Assembly (NCBI GenBank): GCA_020633415.1
Contig: JACKDQ010000009.1
Location: 1-64,000, forward strand
Length of the DNA: 64,000 nucleotides
Origin: Deltaproteobacteria bacterium
Lineage (GTDB): Bacteria; Myxococcota_A; Polyangia; GCA-2747355
Reading direction: 5' to 3'
Part shown: positions 18,743-26,453 of the stretch, piece after piece
Position numbering within the stretch: position 1 is the stretch's first letter
Layout: every line of letters starts with the position of its first letter
The notes under the pieces: model-generated
Told to the model about the DNA's origin: nothing
The model's database searches: none
The model's input: only the letters and a program-made list of their open reading frames with translations
Position numbers and translations under genes: made by a program

Positions 18743-19569
18743 AGTGCACGAAGGCGCTCAATGTTGTCCGGGGGCCGATCGCTGCTCTCCGCACAGCGCA
18801 GAGCGAGCAAGCTAAGTTGTCGGTAGACGGGCAACAGCGCTGGCGACCGATCGGCGAGCAACGCGAGATGACGGGCCACCGTCTGGTCGTCGCCGCGGCG
18901 AACCGGCCCAGTGAGCGCCTCGGGCAATCCAAGAAAATCCAAATTTTGCAGGGTGCTACGCATTAGCGGTAGGAGTGCATCGAGCCCGATGCCGAGCGGT
19001 TGCCAGACGTCCAGGGCCGCCGCCCAAAGCGCCACGCTGAGATTGCTCGCGAGCACCGCGCCGGCGTGATAGCGCGGCAGATCCTCGGCTGCGATCCGCC
19101 GCGGAACACCGCCGAGGCGCTCGGCCAGTCGCTGCCCCTCGGCGACCGCCGCGTCAGCACCCTCGAGGGCGAACAGTGCACCAGCAAGGGCGCCGGCCGC
19201 CTGCCGGTGGTCGGCGATCGCACACAGCGGGTGGAACGTGCCGCACTGAGCGATATCGCTGCCGAGTGCTACCGCCGCCGACTGGGCGCCGCTGGTGTGC
19301 AGGACAATTTGCCCCGCCGCGGGTGACAGCCTGTTGGCCAGCGGTCGGATCGCATCGTCGCTGACCGCAATGATCAGCGTGTTCGCCGCACTCACCACGG
19401 CCGGCAAAGCATCGTCGCCCCAAGCCACCTCACGGGCTAAACGCTGGCTGGCGCGCTCAGCGCGTGCCTTGCTGCGCGTCCAATGCGCACTAACCGATTG
19501 GCCAGCGGCGACAAGTCCCTCGGCGAGCGCACAGCCGACGCGGCCGGCACCAAACAGGGCGATCGTCAC
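18730..19569 (-). CDS. Rossmann-fold dehydrogenase-like protein, DUF2520 family
   Basis: The 279-residue protein starts MTIALFGAGRVGCALAEGL, a dinucleotide-binding GxGxxG motif. It continues with the Rossmann strands LIIAVSDDAI and the phrase VLHTSGAQSA, then an all-helical C-terminal half (DUF2520) of the 6-phosphogluconate-dehydrogenase-like type, with YHAGAVLASNLSVALWAAA. The architecture resembles ketopantoate reductase and pyrroline-5-carboxylate reductase relatives, but the substrate of DUF2520 proteins is not established. A GTG start overlaps the nadD stop in a GTGA tetramer, so the pair is translationally coupled. A 7-bp hairpin follows the stop codon. Confidence 0.87.
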   Translation of the reverse strand: MTIALFGAGRVGCALAEGLVAAGQSVSAHWTRSKARAERASQRLAREVAWGDDALPAVVSAANTLIIAVSDDAIRPLANRLSPAAGQIVLHTSGAQSAAVALGSDIAQCGTFHPLCAIADHRQAAGALAGALFALEGADAAVAEGQRLAERLGGVPRRIAAEDLPRYHAGAVLASNLSVALWAAALDVWQPLGIGLDALLPLMRSTLQNLDFLGLPEALTGPVRRGDDQTVARHLALLADRSPALLPVYRQLSLLALRCAESSDRPPDNIERLRALLDV

Positions 19570-20135
19570 CGATAGAGCCCTTGCTGATCGATGTAGTCGG
19601 CGATCGGCGCGGGCAGCACCCGATCGACGGCTTCACCGCTGGCGATCCGGCGACGAATGTCACTCGAACTGATCGCCGGCAAGGCTGGCTCGGGTTGGTC
19701 ATCGGCAACGCCTTGACGCCCGACGACCAACACATCGACCAAACGTTCGATCTCCCCAAAGCCGTACCATTTAGCTCGCTCACCGACGATATCGGCGCCG
19801 ATCAACAAGGCGAACTGATATTGCGGATACTGCGCGATCAGCGCTCGGATTGTCTGCAGCGTGCGGCTTTCCCCGCCCAGATCGCGCTCGATCGCACAGA
19901 CCGTCACTCGCTCGCCAAATGGCTCGGCCAGCAGACGGCACATCGCTAGTCGATGCTCGAAGTCGATCAGGGCCTTGCCGAAAGGATGGCGAAAACACGG
20001 CAGCAACCAGGCCTGCGCGCCACGGCCCGTGCTCAGCGCCCAAAGCAGCGCCATCTGGTGGGCCAGGTGTGGCGGATTGAAACTCCCGCCCAGCAAGACC
20101 ACCCGACGGCCGGTATTAACAGCCGTATCGGTCAT
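19566..20135 (-). CDS. nadD: Nicotinate-nucleotide adenylyltransferase
   Basis: NadD transfers AMP from ATP to nicotinate mononucleotide in NAD synthesis. The 189-residue protein has the nucleotidyltransferase signature VLLGGSFNPPHLAHQM (T/HxGH class), the central FALLIGADIVGERAKWY with the conserved Trp, and the C-terminal ISSSDIRRRIASG equivalent of ISST-x-R-x-x-R. The length is slightly below the common 200-215 because the tail is short. The gene starts with ATG about 46 bases after the DUF1343 gene ends, and overlaps the DUF2520 gene by 4 bases. Confidence 0.93.
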   Translation of the reverse strand: MTDTAVNTGRRVVLLGGSFNPPHLAHQMALLWALSTGRGAQAWLLPCFRHPFGKALIDFEHRLAMCRLLAEPFGERVTVCAIERDLGGESRTLQTIRALIAQYPQYQFALLIGADIVGERAKWYGFGEIERLVDVLVVGRQGVADDQPEPALPAISSSDIRRRIASGEAVDRVLPAPIADYIDQQGLYR

Positions 20136-20181
20136 CCCCCGGCACTATAGCGAAACTTGGCGGCGGCTGAAACTCCCGCGC

Positions 20182-21378
20182 CTAGTAGAGCAGATGCGGC
20201 TGCCGGCGCGCGGCAAAGGCGGCGAGGTCTGCGTCGTAGCCTTTCAGCAGTTCGGTAGCAACGACGCGCGGATCGGCGCCGCCGCTGCGCAAGCGGTCGA
20301 CGGCCAAACGCAGCTCCGGTCCGCCGCCAAGCAGGTCGATCGCCGGCTTATCCCCAACGAATTCATAAGGAGCGTCGCGCCAAGCGAATCTATCGGGCCA
20401 GAGTGCAACCGTCGCGCAAAGGGTGGTGATGTAAAAGCTCAGCGGATCAAAGGCAACGCGGTCACGAACATGAACCTGGACGCCGCCGCAGCTCGAACCG
20501 GCGTGCTTGTGAAACATCGGCCGAAACGATAGCGGGCGCAGCACGGCGCCGGGGATCTCGCCCAACGCATCGGCTAGACGCCGACCGTCAACCCACGGCG
20601 CGCCGAACAGCTCAAACGGGCGGGTCGTCCCCCGACCCTCGCTAAGCTGCGTGCCTTCCAGCAAGCAGCCGCCGGGGTAGACGACCGCCGTTTCCAGCGT
20701 GGGCATGTTGGGTGAAGGTTGAACCCAGGGCAGCGCCGTATCGTCGTAATAATCGCTGCGCCGCCAACCGGCTAGCGGCATCACGGTAAGCTCAACGTCG
20801 AACTTGCGTTCGGCGCAGACCAACCTCATCAACTCGCCGATCGTCATCCCGTGACGCACCGGCACGTCGTAAGCACCGACGAACGAGCGATAAGCGTCGG
20901 CCACCCGGCCACCGGCAAGCTGCACGCCACCCAGCGGGTTGGGTCGGTCGGTAACGATCACGGCAATGCCTAGTTCAGCGCAGCGCTCGATCGCGAACAT
21001 CGCCGTCCAGACATAGGTGTAGTAACGAGAGCCTACGTCCTGCAGATCGATCACCAGCACGTCGACGCCGGCCAGCGCCTCGTCGGTCGGCCGCAAACTG
21101 GCCTCGGTTTCACCATAGAGGCTGTAGATCGGGATCCCGAGCTGAGGGTCGCGGGCGGCTCCGACGCCTTCCATGTCTTGAGCCTCGCCGCGCACGCCGT
21201 GCTCCGGCCCGAGCAGGCAAACCAAGCGCCCTGGCGATGCAGCCACGAGGTCGACTGCATGGCGTAAATTCTCGTCGACGGAAGCAGCATGGCAGAGCAG
21301 ACCGATTCGGCGGCCGCTGAGCAGCTTGCTGTGCTGCAAGAGCAGTGCGGTCAAACCCAGCTGCACGGTGGGCATCAT
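20182..21378 (-). CDS. DUF1343 (NamZ exo-beta-N-acetylmuramidase-like) protein
   Basis: The 398-residue protein matches the DUF1343 family along its length: GRRIGLLCHAASVDE, LLGPEHGVRGEAQDMEG, VLVIDLQDVGSRYYTYVWTA, VTDRPNPLGG, PSPNMPTLETAVVYPGGCL and EGTQLSEGRGTTRPFELFGA. The founding member, NamZ of Bacillus subtilis, trims N-acetylmuramic acid from muropeptides. It normally works outside the cytoplasm, but this copy starts MMPTVQLGLTALLLQH with no signal peptide and so seems cytoplasmic. The ATG at 21378 overlaps the pyrB stop codon (ATGA), which fixes the start; the open frame upstream runs antiparallel to nothing and lies within pyrB. A role in muropeptide recycling is inferred from the family and not shown. 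Confidence 0.88.
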   Translation of the reverse strand: MMPTVQLGLTALLLQHSKLLSGRRIGLLCHAASVDENLRHAVDLVAASPGRLVCLLGPEHGVRGEAQDMEGVGAARDPQLGIPIYSLYGETEASLRPTDEALAGVDVLVIDLQDVGSRYYTYVWTAMFAIERCAELGIAVIVTDRPNPLGGVQLAGGRVADAYRSFVGAYDVPVRHGMTIGELMRLVCAERKFDVELTVMPLAGWRRSDYYDDTALPWVQPSPNMPTLETAVVYPGGCLLEGTQLSEGRGTTRPFELFGAPWVDGRRLADALGEIPGAVLRPLSFRPMFHKHAGSSCGGVQVHVRDRVAFDPLSFYITTLCATVALWPDRFAWRDAPYEFVGDKPAIDLLGGGPELRLAVDRLRSGGADPRVVATELLKGYDADLAAFAARRQPHLLY

Positions 21379-22307
21379 TCGACGGGAGGGCTGCCGGCTA
21401 GCAGGTAGAGCACGGCCATGCGCACCGCAACGCCGTAAGTCACCTGCTCGAGGATCACTGAGCGCGGCCCATCGGCCACATCGGGCGCGATCTCGACGCC
21501 GCGGTTCATCGGGCCGGGATGCATCACGATCGCGCGCTCGTCGGTAAGCTTCAGGCGCTCGCGGGTCAGCCCAAAGGTCTGACTGTACTCGCGCAGCGAC
21601 GGAAACAGGCACTCGCCACCCATTCGTTCCTTTTGAATGCGCAGCATCATCACGACGTCGGCCCCTTCGATCGCCGATTCGAGCCGGTGATGCACGGTAA
21701 CGCCAAGGCGCTCGACGCCCAGCGGCATCATCGTCCGCGGGCCGGCCAGATGCACGTCGGCGCGCAACTTGGTCAGCGCCCAAATGTTGGAGCGCGCCAC
21801 GCGACTGTGAGCGATATCGCCGACGATCGCGACCTTCAGCCCCGCCAGCTCACCCTTGTGGGCGCGAATCGTCGCGCAATCCAGCAACGCTTGGGTCGGA
21901 TGAGCGTGGGATCCGTCACCCGCGTTGATCACAGCTGAGTCGACGTGCCGTGCGATGAAATGCGGCGAGCCCGCGCAGGCATGCCGGATCACGATGATTT
22001 GAGGCGCCATCGCTTGGAGGTTGCGCACCGTATCGAGCAGCGTCTCACCCTTCGTGGTCGCCGAGGCCGAAGCGGAAAAATTGAGGCTATCCGCGGAAAG
22101 CCGCTTTTCGGCGATCTCGAAACTACTCCGCGTGCGGGTGCTGGGCTCCATGAACAGGTTGATCACCGTGCGTCCGCGAAGCGTCGGCACCTTTTTGATC
22201 GGGCGGCGAGAGATTTCGAGAAAGCTATCGGCGAGGTTGAGCAGCGTGCCGATCTCGTTGGCCGACAGGCTCTCAATGTCCAACAGATGCCGTTTGGTAA
22301 AGCGCAC
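21375..22307 (-). CDS. pyrB: Aspartate carbamoyltransferase catalytic subunit
   Basis: PyrB condenses carbamoyl phosphate with aspartate in the first committed step of pyrimidine synthesis. The 310-residue protein has the carbamoyl-phosphate loop NLFMEPSTRTRSSFE, the lysine loop ATTKGETLLDT, the HPTQALLD motif and the C-terminal MHPGPMNRGVEI. Length and order match class B/C catalytic chains. Translation starts at a GTG that shares one base with the pyrR stop codon (TAGTG), and the stop overlaps the DUF1343 start. No pyrI or pyrC lies in the window; in this pyrR-pyrB arrangement pyrC often follows, but here the DUF1343 gene takes its place. Confidence 0.97.
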   Translation of the reverse strand: MRFTKRHLLDIESLSANEIGTLLNLADSFLEISRRPIKKVPTLRGRTVINLFMEPSTRTRSSFEIAEKRLSADSLNFSASASATTKGETLLDTVRNLQAMAPQIIVIRHACAGSPHFIARHVDSAVINAGDGSHAHPTQALLDCATIRAHKGELAGLKVAIVGDIAHSRVARSNIWALTKLRADVHLAGPRTMMPLGVERLGVTVHHRLESAIEGADVVMMLRIQKERMGGECLFPSLREYSQTFGLTRERLKLTDERAIVMHPGPMNRGVEIAPDVADGPRSVILEQVTYGVAVRMAVLYLLAGSPPVE

Positions 22308-22855
22308 TATCGTTCCGCCTGCATGAGGACCACTTCGTCGATTTCGCCCTTTTCCGCGAGGCGCACTTTGACGCTCTGGTCGGGCTGTGTGTCGACGCGG
22401 GCGCCGACATAGTCGGGCGCGACGGGTAGCTCGCGCTGGCCACGATCGACCAGCACCGCCAAACGGACGCGTCGCGCACGACCGTAATCGTTGAGCGCGT
22501 CGAGCGCAGCGCGCACCGTCCGCCCAGTAAACAGCACGTCGTCGACCAAAATCACCTTCTTGTCGCGCAAGCGCCCGGGAATTTCGGTCTTGCCGATCAT
22601 CGGCCGCGGCAATCCCTCAAATACGTCGTCGCGATACAAGGTGATATCCACGGTTCCGAGCGGCACCTCGACGCCCTCGATCTCCTCGATCAGTCCGGCC
22701 AATCGTTGAGCGAGATAGACGCCCCCGGTATGGATGCCGATCAGCATCAAATCCTCGCAGCCCTGCTCGCGTTCGAGGACTTCATGGGCGATGCGGCGCA
22801 GCGCGCGCGCGATCCCCGCTTCGTCCATCACCTGCCGAAGTTCAACCAGAGTCAT
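22307..22855 (-). CDS. pyrR: Bifunctional pyr operon regulator / uracil phosphoribosyltransferase
   Basis: The 182-residue protein has the PRPP-binding motif VILVDDVLFTGRTVRAALD and the PyrR-specific GIHTGGVYLAQRLAG, DITLYRDD and LVDRGQRELPVAPDYVG segments. In Gram-positive bacteria PyrR binds pyr mRNA to cause attenuation; outside them regulation has been less studied. The ATG at 22855 is chosen over an upstream in-frame start because GAGGGA lies just before it and the family N-terminus aligns there. It is first in a pyrR-pyrB-DUF1343 operon. I saw no clear PyrR-binding hairpin in the short leader between it and the divergent CinA-like gene. Confidence 0.95.
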   Translation of the reverse strand: MTLVELRQVMDEAGIARALRRIAHEVLEREQGCEDLMLIGIHTGGVYLAQRLAGLIEEIEGVEVPLGTVDITLYRDDVFEGLPRPMIGKTEIPGRLRDKKVILVDDVLFTGRTVRAALDALNDYGRARRVRLAVLVDRGQRELPVAPDYVGARVDTQPDQSVKVRLAEKGEIDEVVLMQAER

Positions 22856-22941
22856 CGGTTCCCTCAGCTGGAAAACTACCCAAAGTTCATCCGAAAGCAA
22901 AGCCACGTTTGCCAGAGCGGCGCGGCTGGCCGTATTCTTTG

Positions 22942-23676
22942 ATGATGAGCACGGCAGCCGCGCTGATCATCGGCGACGAAATCCTCAGTGGAAAAGTCGA
23001 AGAGCGGAACCTCGCTGCGTTGATCGCGGTGCTGCGTGAGCGCGGGGTGGTGCTCAGACGCGTGGTCTTCGTCCGCGACGATCCGGCGGAGATTGCCGCG
23101 GACGTACGTGCCCTTGCCGAGCAACATGACTATCTGTTCACCTCCGGTGGGGTCGGTCCGACCCACGACGATCGGACGATCGGCGCGATCGCCGACGCCT
23201 TTGGCGTGCCCGTGCTGCGCCATCCTCGCTTGGTGACCTTGCTCAAGGAGCATCTCGGCGACCGCGCCAACGATGCCGCCCTGCGCATGGCGGACGTACC
23301 CGAGGGCACAGAACTGTGCGGCGATGGCCCGTATCCGCTGATCAAGTTTCGCAATGTCTATATCCTGCCGGGCGTGCCGCAGATCTTCGCCGCCAAGATC
23401 AACGCACTCGCCCCATCGCTGATCGGCAAGCGACGGGCGCTTGCTCGGGTCTTTCTGCGCGTGCCGGAGAGCGTGGTCGCTGAGCGACTGGGCCAGCTTG
23501 AGCGTGATTTCGATGTCACGGTCGGCAGTTACCCATTTCTCGACCGCAGTGACTATTCGCTGATGGTGACCATCGAAGCCGACTGCGCCCAAGAGGCGAC
23601 GCGCGCCCAGCAGACGCTGCTCAACCGGCTCGAGAGCCGGCACGTTGTCGGACACGAGCCACCTGCCGACGCCTAG
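22942..23676 (+). CDS. CinA N-terminal / MoaB-Mog-type domain protein
   Basis: The product is 244 residues from the ATG at 22942 (a second ATG follows directly). It shows the molybdopterin-binding fold: ALIIGDEILSGKVEERN, YLFTSGGVGPTHDDRTIGAIADAFG, a PEGTEL-type loop and YILPGVPQIFAAKI. This is the first half of CinA (competence/damage-inducible protein A) without the C-terminal nicotinamide-mononucleotide deamidase half. Stand-alone proteins of this type occur in many bacteria and in the eukaryotic FAD synthase. The biochemical activity cannot be fixed. It is divergent from pyrR by 86 bases and ends about 100 bases before the exosortase operon. Confidence 0.88.
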   Translation: MMSTAAALIIGDEILSGKVEERNLAALIAVLRERGVVLRRVVFVRDDPAEIAADVRALAEQHDYLFTSGGVGPTHDDRTIGAIADAFGVPVLRHPRLVTLLKEHLGDRANDAALRMADVPEGTELCGDGPYPLIKFRNVYILPGVPQIFAAKINALAPSLIGKRRALARVFLRVPESVVAERLGQLERDFDVTVGSYPFLDRSDYSLMVTIEADCAQEATRAQQTLLNRLESRHVVGHEPPADA

Positions 23677-23777
23677 GGCGCCCGCCAGACCGACCGCCAC
23701 AAGATCGCCACATCCCCGCCGCTAGGCTGCCCTGCCGTTGTCGCTCGACCGACCGAGGGCTCGGCTATCACTATCCC

Positions 23778-24650
23778 ATGTACGGCGGATCGACCACAGC
23801 GATCAATCCTTGGCGCACACCTTGGCGCAGCCCAGTTTTGCTGCTTGCCGGCGGCAGCGTCGCGCTGCTCTGGCAATACGCTCACGCGCTAGCCTGGTTG
23901 CTGCGCACGTTCACCGACCAGACCTATGACTCCTGGGGCGGCTTTCCGTTGGCGCTCGCCGCTCTGCTGATCGTTTTCGCGCGCCCCAAACTGCGTGCGG
24001 TGCCGCGACTCGGTTTCCTTGGCGCGACAGCGGCGCTGAGCGCGTTGGACCTATTGCTCGCGCCCCTCGGGCTCAATATCGCGTCGGCCGGTCTCGGGTT
24101 GTTTTCAGCGAACCTGCTAGCCTTTGCTTTCTTTGAGACGCGTTTTCCCTGGTACAGACATCCGGTCCTGCTGCTAACGCTGCTGGCGCTGCCGGTCTCG
24201 TACTGGCTGGACGTGCTCGCCGGGTATCCACTCAAGCTCGCGGCGAGCAGCGTCGCTCGCCAGCTGCTCGCGATCTACGGCCTACCTGTCGTTCAGCAAC
24301 GCACGCAGTTGGTCATCGACGGCCAGACCTTCGCCGTCGACAGCGCCTGCAGTGGACTAAAATTCATCTCCGCCGGGCTGGTGCTCGGCGTGCTGATCAG
24401 CAGCTACACAGCGCTGGGCACGTCTCGCGCGGCATTATTCTGGCTAGCCTTGTTGGGTCTATTGTTCTTCGCTAACGCGCTGCGCATCGTCGCCCTAACT
24501 CTGGCGCTGATCGCACAACCGATCAACGCAGCAACACACTACGCCATCGGCTGCGCCGCCTTCGCCTTGGCCTGCGCCGTCGCCCTGCTTTGCGCCCGCC
24601 TGCTCAGCCGCAATCAAGGCTTGCGGCCGGCTTGTCAAGGTGCCCGATGA
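23778..24650 (+). CDS. Exosortase-family transmembrane transpeptidase
   Basis: The 290-residue polytopic protein has about eight membrane segments and the three conserved residues of exosortases/archaeosortases in order: Cys191 in VDSACSGLKF, Arg236 in FFANALRIVAL and His254 in THYAIGCAAF. Exosortases cleave PEP-CTERM-type C-terminal signals in the inner membrane during export. It opens a seven-gene operon in which the fifth gene encodes a protein with just such a signal. The stop overlaps the next start (ATGA). No strong ribosome-binding site is seen before the ATG, so the start could be slightly different. The subtype (Xrt class) cannot be named from sequence alone. Confidence 0.9.
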   Translation: MYGGSTTAINPWRTPWRSPVLLLAGGSVALLWQYAHALAWLLRTFTDQTYDSWGGFPLALAALLIVFARPKLRAVPRLGFLGATAALSALDLLLAPLGLNIASAGLGLFSANLLAFAFFETRFPWYRHPVLLLTLLALPVSYWLDVLAGYPLKLAASSVARQLLAIYGLPVVQQRTQLVIDGQTFAVDSACSGLKFISAGLVLGVLISSYTALGTSRAALFWLALLGLLFFANALRIVALTLALIAQPINAATHYAIGCAAFALACAVALLCARLLSRNQGLRPACQGAR

Positions 24651-25249
24651 GAGCACAGCTTTGCATCGGCGCATTGATCGCCGTGGCCGCGCTACGCTCC
24701 GTCGAGCCGGCAGTCCCCGCCACAGCGTTAGGCGCCGGCTATCCGCGACTACCGGCAACCTTGCTCAAGACCACGGGAGAACGACTGGCGCTTGGGCCGA
24801 GTGAAGTGGCGCTACTCGCGCAAAACCGATCGGTGCGGATCGACCGCCGGCGCTATCGACAACTCGAAGCCACCCTGCTGAGCAGCGAAGCGGTGCGCAC
24901 GCTCCATCCGCCCGAAGTTTGTCTACGCAGCGACGGTCTCGAGGTGATCGAGCGCGAGGAGCGAAATACGCACGACGGATGCCGCGTCGTCCTCGCGCTG
25001 CGCCAACGCCACCCCGCTCACAGCGCAGCGCACACAACAAAGCGCTTCTTGGCCTACGCGTTCTTTTCCGACGATGGCAATCACCTGGGCGCGCTCCGCT
25101 GTGGCGCGTTGTGGGCCGCAGCGCTCGCCCAACTTGGCCGCCGTCCGCTGCGCTGGACGGCGCTTTCCGTCATGGCACCCGACAAAGCCCGCGCGATGCG
25201 CGCGTTCAACGAGCTTTACCAGAGGATAGAAAGAGGAGAGCGACGATGA
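24647..25249 (+). CDS. EpsI-like exosortase-associated protein
   Basis: This 200-residue protein has an N-terminal hydrophobic segment (about residues 4-20) and a soluble remainder, probably periplasmic. The phrase LHPPEVCLRSDGLEV (Cys92) resembles the HxPExCYxxxGW motif of EpsI-family proteins, which occur beside or fused to exosortases. The position immediately after an exosortase, with a 4-base ATGA overlap, supports this. EpsI function is not established; a role in handling the sorted protein or its attachment is possible. The frame extends upstream of the chosen ATG into exosortase coding sequence, but the overlap start fits better. Confidence 0.72.
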   Translation: MRAQLCIGALIAVAALRSVEPAVPATALGAGYPRLPATLLKTTGERLALGPSEVALLAQNRSVRIDRRRYRQLEATLLSSEAVRTLHPPEVCLRSDGLEVIEREERNTHDGCRVVLALRQRHPAHSAAHTTKRFLAYAFFSDDGNHLGALRCGALWAAALAQLGRRPLRWTALSVMAPDKARAMRAFNELYQRIERGERR

Positions 25250-25521
25250 GAACCGACGAACGATCGATCGTCCCGACGTACAGTGCGCAGCCAGCGACGA
25301 CCGGTGTGGCCGATCCGCCGGCCTGGCTTGCCTACGGACTGACCCTGCTGGGCGCTTGGCTGGCGTTTGTCTGGGCGTTCCTTAGCGACCAGTATGCGGT
25401 GACCACATTCATTATTGCGGCAGCGATCGCCGGTGCAATGGTTCCGGCGACGGCAGGCTGGATGCTGATCAACGCCTACACCGCACGTCGCGGACAACGT
25501 CAAGGGGGGCGGCTGCAATGA
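25246..25521 (+). CDS. Small two-helix membrane protein of the exosortase operon
   Basis: This is a 91-residue protein with a polar N-terminus of about 25 residues and two hydrophobic segments (about 28-47 and 53-76), ending in a basic Arg/Gln/Gly-rich tail. A good ribosome-binding site (AAGAGGAGAG) precedes the ATG, and the start overlaps the EpsI-like gene's stop (ATGA). The 3' end overlaps the next gene by 4 bases in the same way. I recognise no family. Tight coupling on both sides suggests an accessory subunit of the exosortase system. Confidence 0.75.
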   Translation: MRTDERSIVPTYSAQPATTGVADPPAWLAYGLTLLGAWLAFVWAFLSDQYAVTTFIIAAAIAGAMVPATAGWMLINAYTARRGQRQGGRLQ

Positions 25522-26453
25522 GCGAGCCTACCCATAGCGATCCATTCCGCTCGATCCCCTGGCACGCCGAACATCGCCCTTGCGGCTGCAAGCGTTGCAG
25601 AGATCGTCGACAGCGAGCCAAGCGAAGCCGCACACGCCTGACGATGCGCTACCTATTTGCCACGATTGGTGCCGTAGCGCTACCGCTGGCCGCCCTCGCC
25701 CTGAACAATTCGATGCGGGTCGTCGAGGTCGGCCCGTGGACGATCGCAGCGATCGTCTTGCCGGTGCTCAGCGCGCTGCTGCACTTTTTTCTCACACCGA
25801 TCGGCTACGACGCTATCGACGCAAACTACGTCTATCGGCGACCGCAGTCGCTGGCCGCCAACATTACGCTGACCGCAATCTCGGGACTGAGCACAGTGGT
25901 CTGCAGTTACTTTTCGCTGCTGCTCTTGCCACTTTTGCCGATCAGCGCCGTTGGACTGATCTTCGGCATCGGCATCGTCGGCTTCTCGCCCTATACCGCC
26001 GCAGCGGTCAGCATCGTGCACTGGGTTCGCGATGCGAGAAGCTTGGGACGCGTTCTTTCGCGCCGCGGCAGAGCGTTAGTCGTTGGAGCGAGCGTGTTGG
26101 CACCGATCTGCATCGGCGCAACGGCGATCGTCGCCGGCATGCTTGAGCGACGACAGGTCGAGCAAGCGCTAGCACGCATCGCGGCGACGCCACCGCTCTC
26201 GCGCCAGCGCATGGCGGCGATCGCCGAGCTGGCCGGTCAGGAAACGCCCTTACTCAAGCGCTTTTCCGTCGAACCCGATGTCGAGCAGCGCCAGCTGATC
26301 GCGATCGTCTACCACCGGCTATCTGAGCGACACGCCAGTCAAGACGTATCAAGCCAACCCCGACACACGTTCAGGCGCGCAGCGATCCGCCCAGCGGCAC
26401 CGTTTACCGGTGGCCCGGTGTTCTCGCAAAATGGAGGATTCTTCCGATGGTAA
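25518..26453 (+). CDS. Multi-pass membrane protein with N-terminal CxCxxC
   Basis: This 311-residue protein has a cytoplasmic-looking N-terminus containing CGCKRCRDRRQR, a possible metal- or thiol-binding knuckle. Five or so hydrophobic segments follow (about residues 43-210), then a hydrophilic C-terminal 100 residues with short helices. I do not recognise a named family. The start overlaps the previous stop (ATGA) and the end overlaps the next gene by 7 bases, so it belongs to the same operon. It could help export or hold the VIT/VWA substrate encoded next, but that rests only on position. Confidence 0.75.
   Translation: MSEPTHSDPFRSIPWHAEHRPCGCKRCRDRRQRAKRSRTRLTMRYLFATIGAVALPLAALALNNSMRVVEVGPWTIAAIVLPVLSALLHFFLTPIGYDAIDANYVYRRPQSLAANITLTAISGLSTVVCSYFSLLLLPLLPISAVGLIFGIGIVGFSPYTAAAVSIVHWVRDARSLGRVLSRRGRALVVGASVLAPICIGATAIVAGMLERRQVEQALARIAATPPLSRQRMAAIAELAGQETPLLKRFSVEPDVEQRQLIAIVYHRLSERHASQDVSSQPRHTFRRAAIRPAAPFTGGPVFSQNGGFFRW

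Noticed and set aside
22876..23700. Minus-strand frame of 274 codons across the CinA-like gene
   Set aside because: Antisense to a gene with clear family motifs, and its translation has none.
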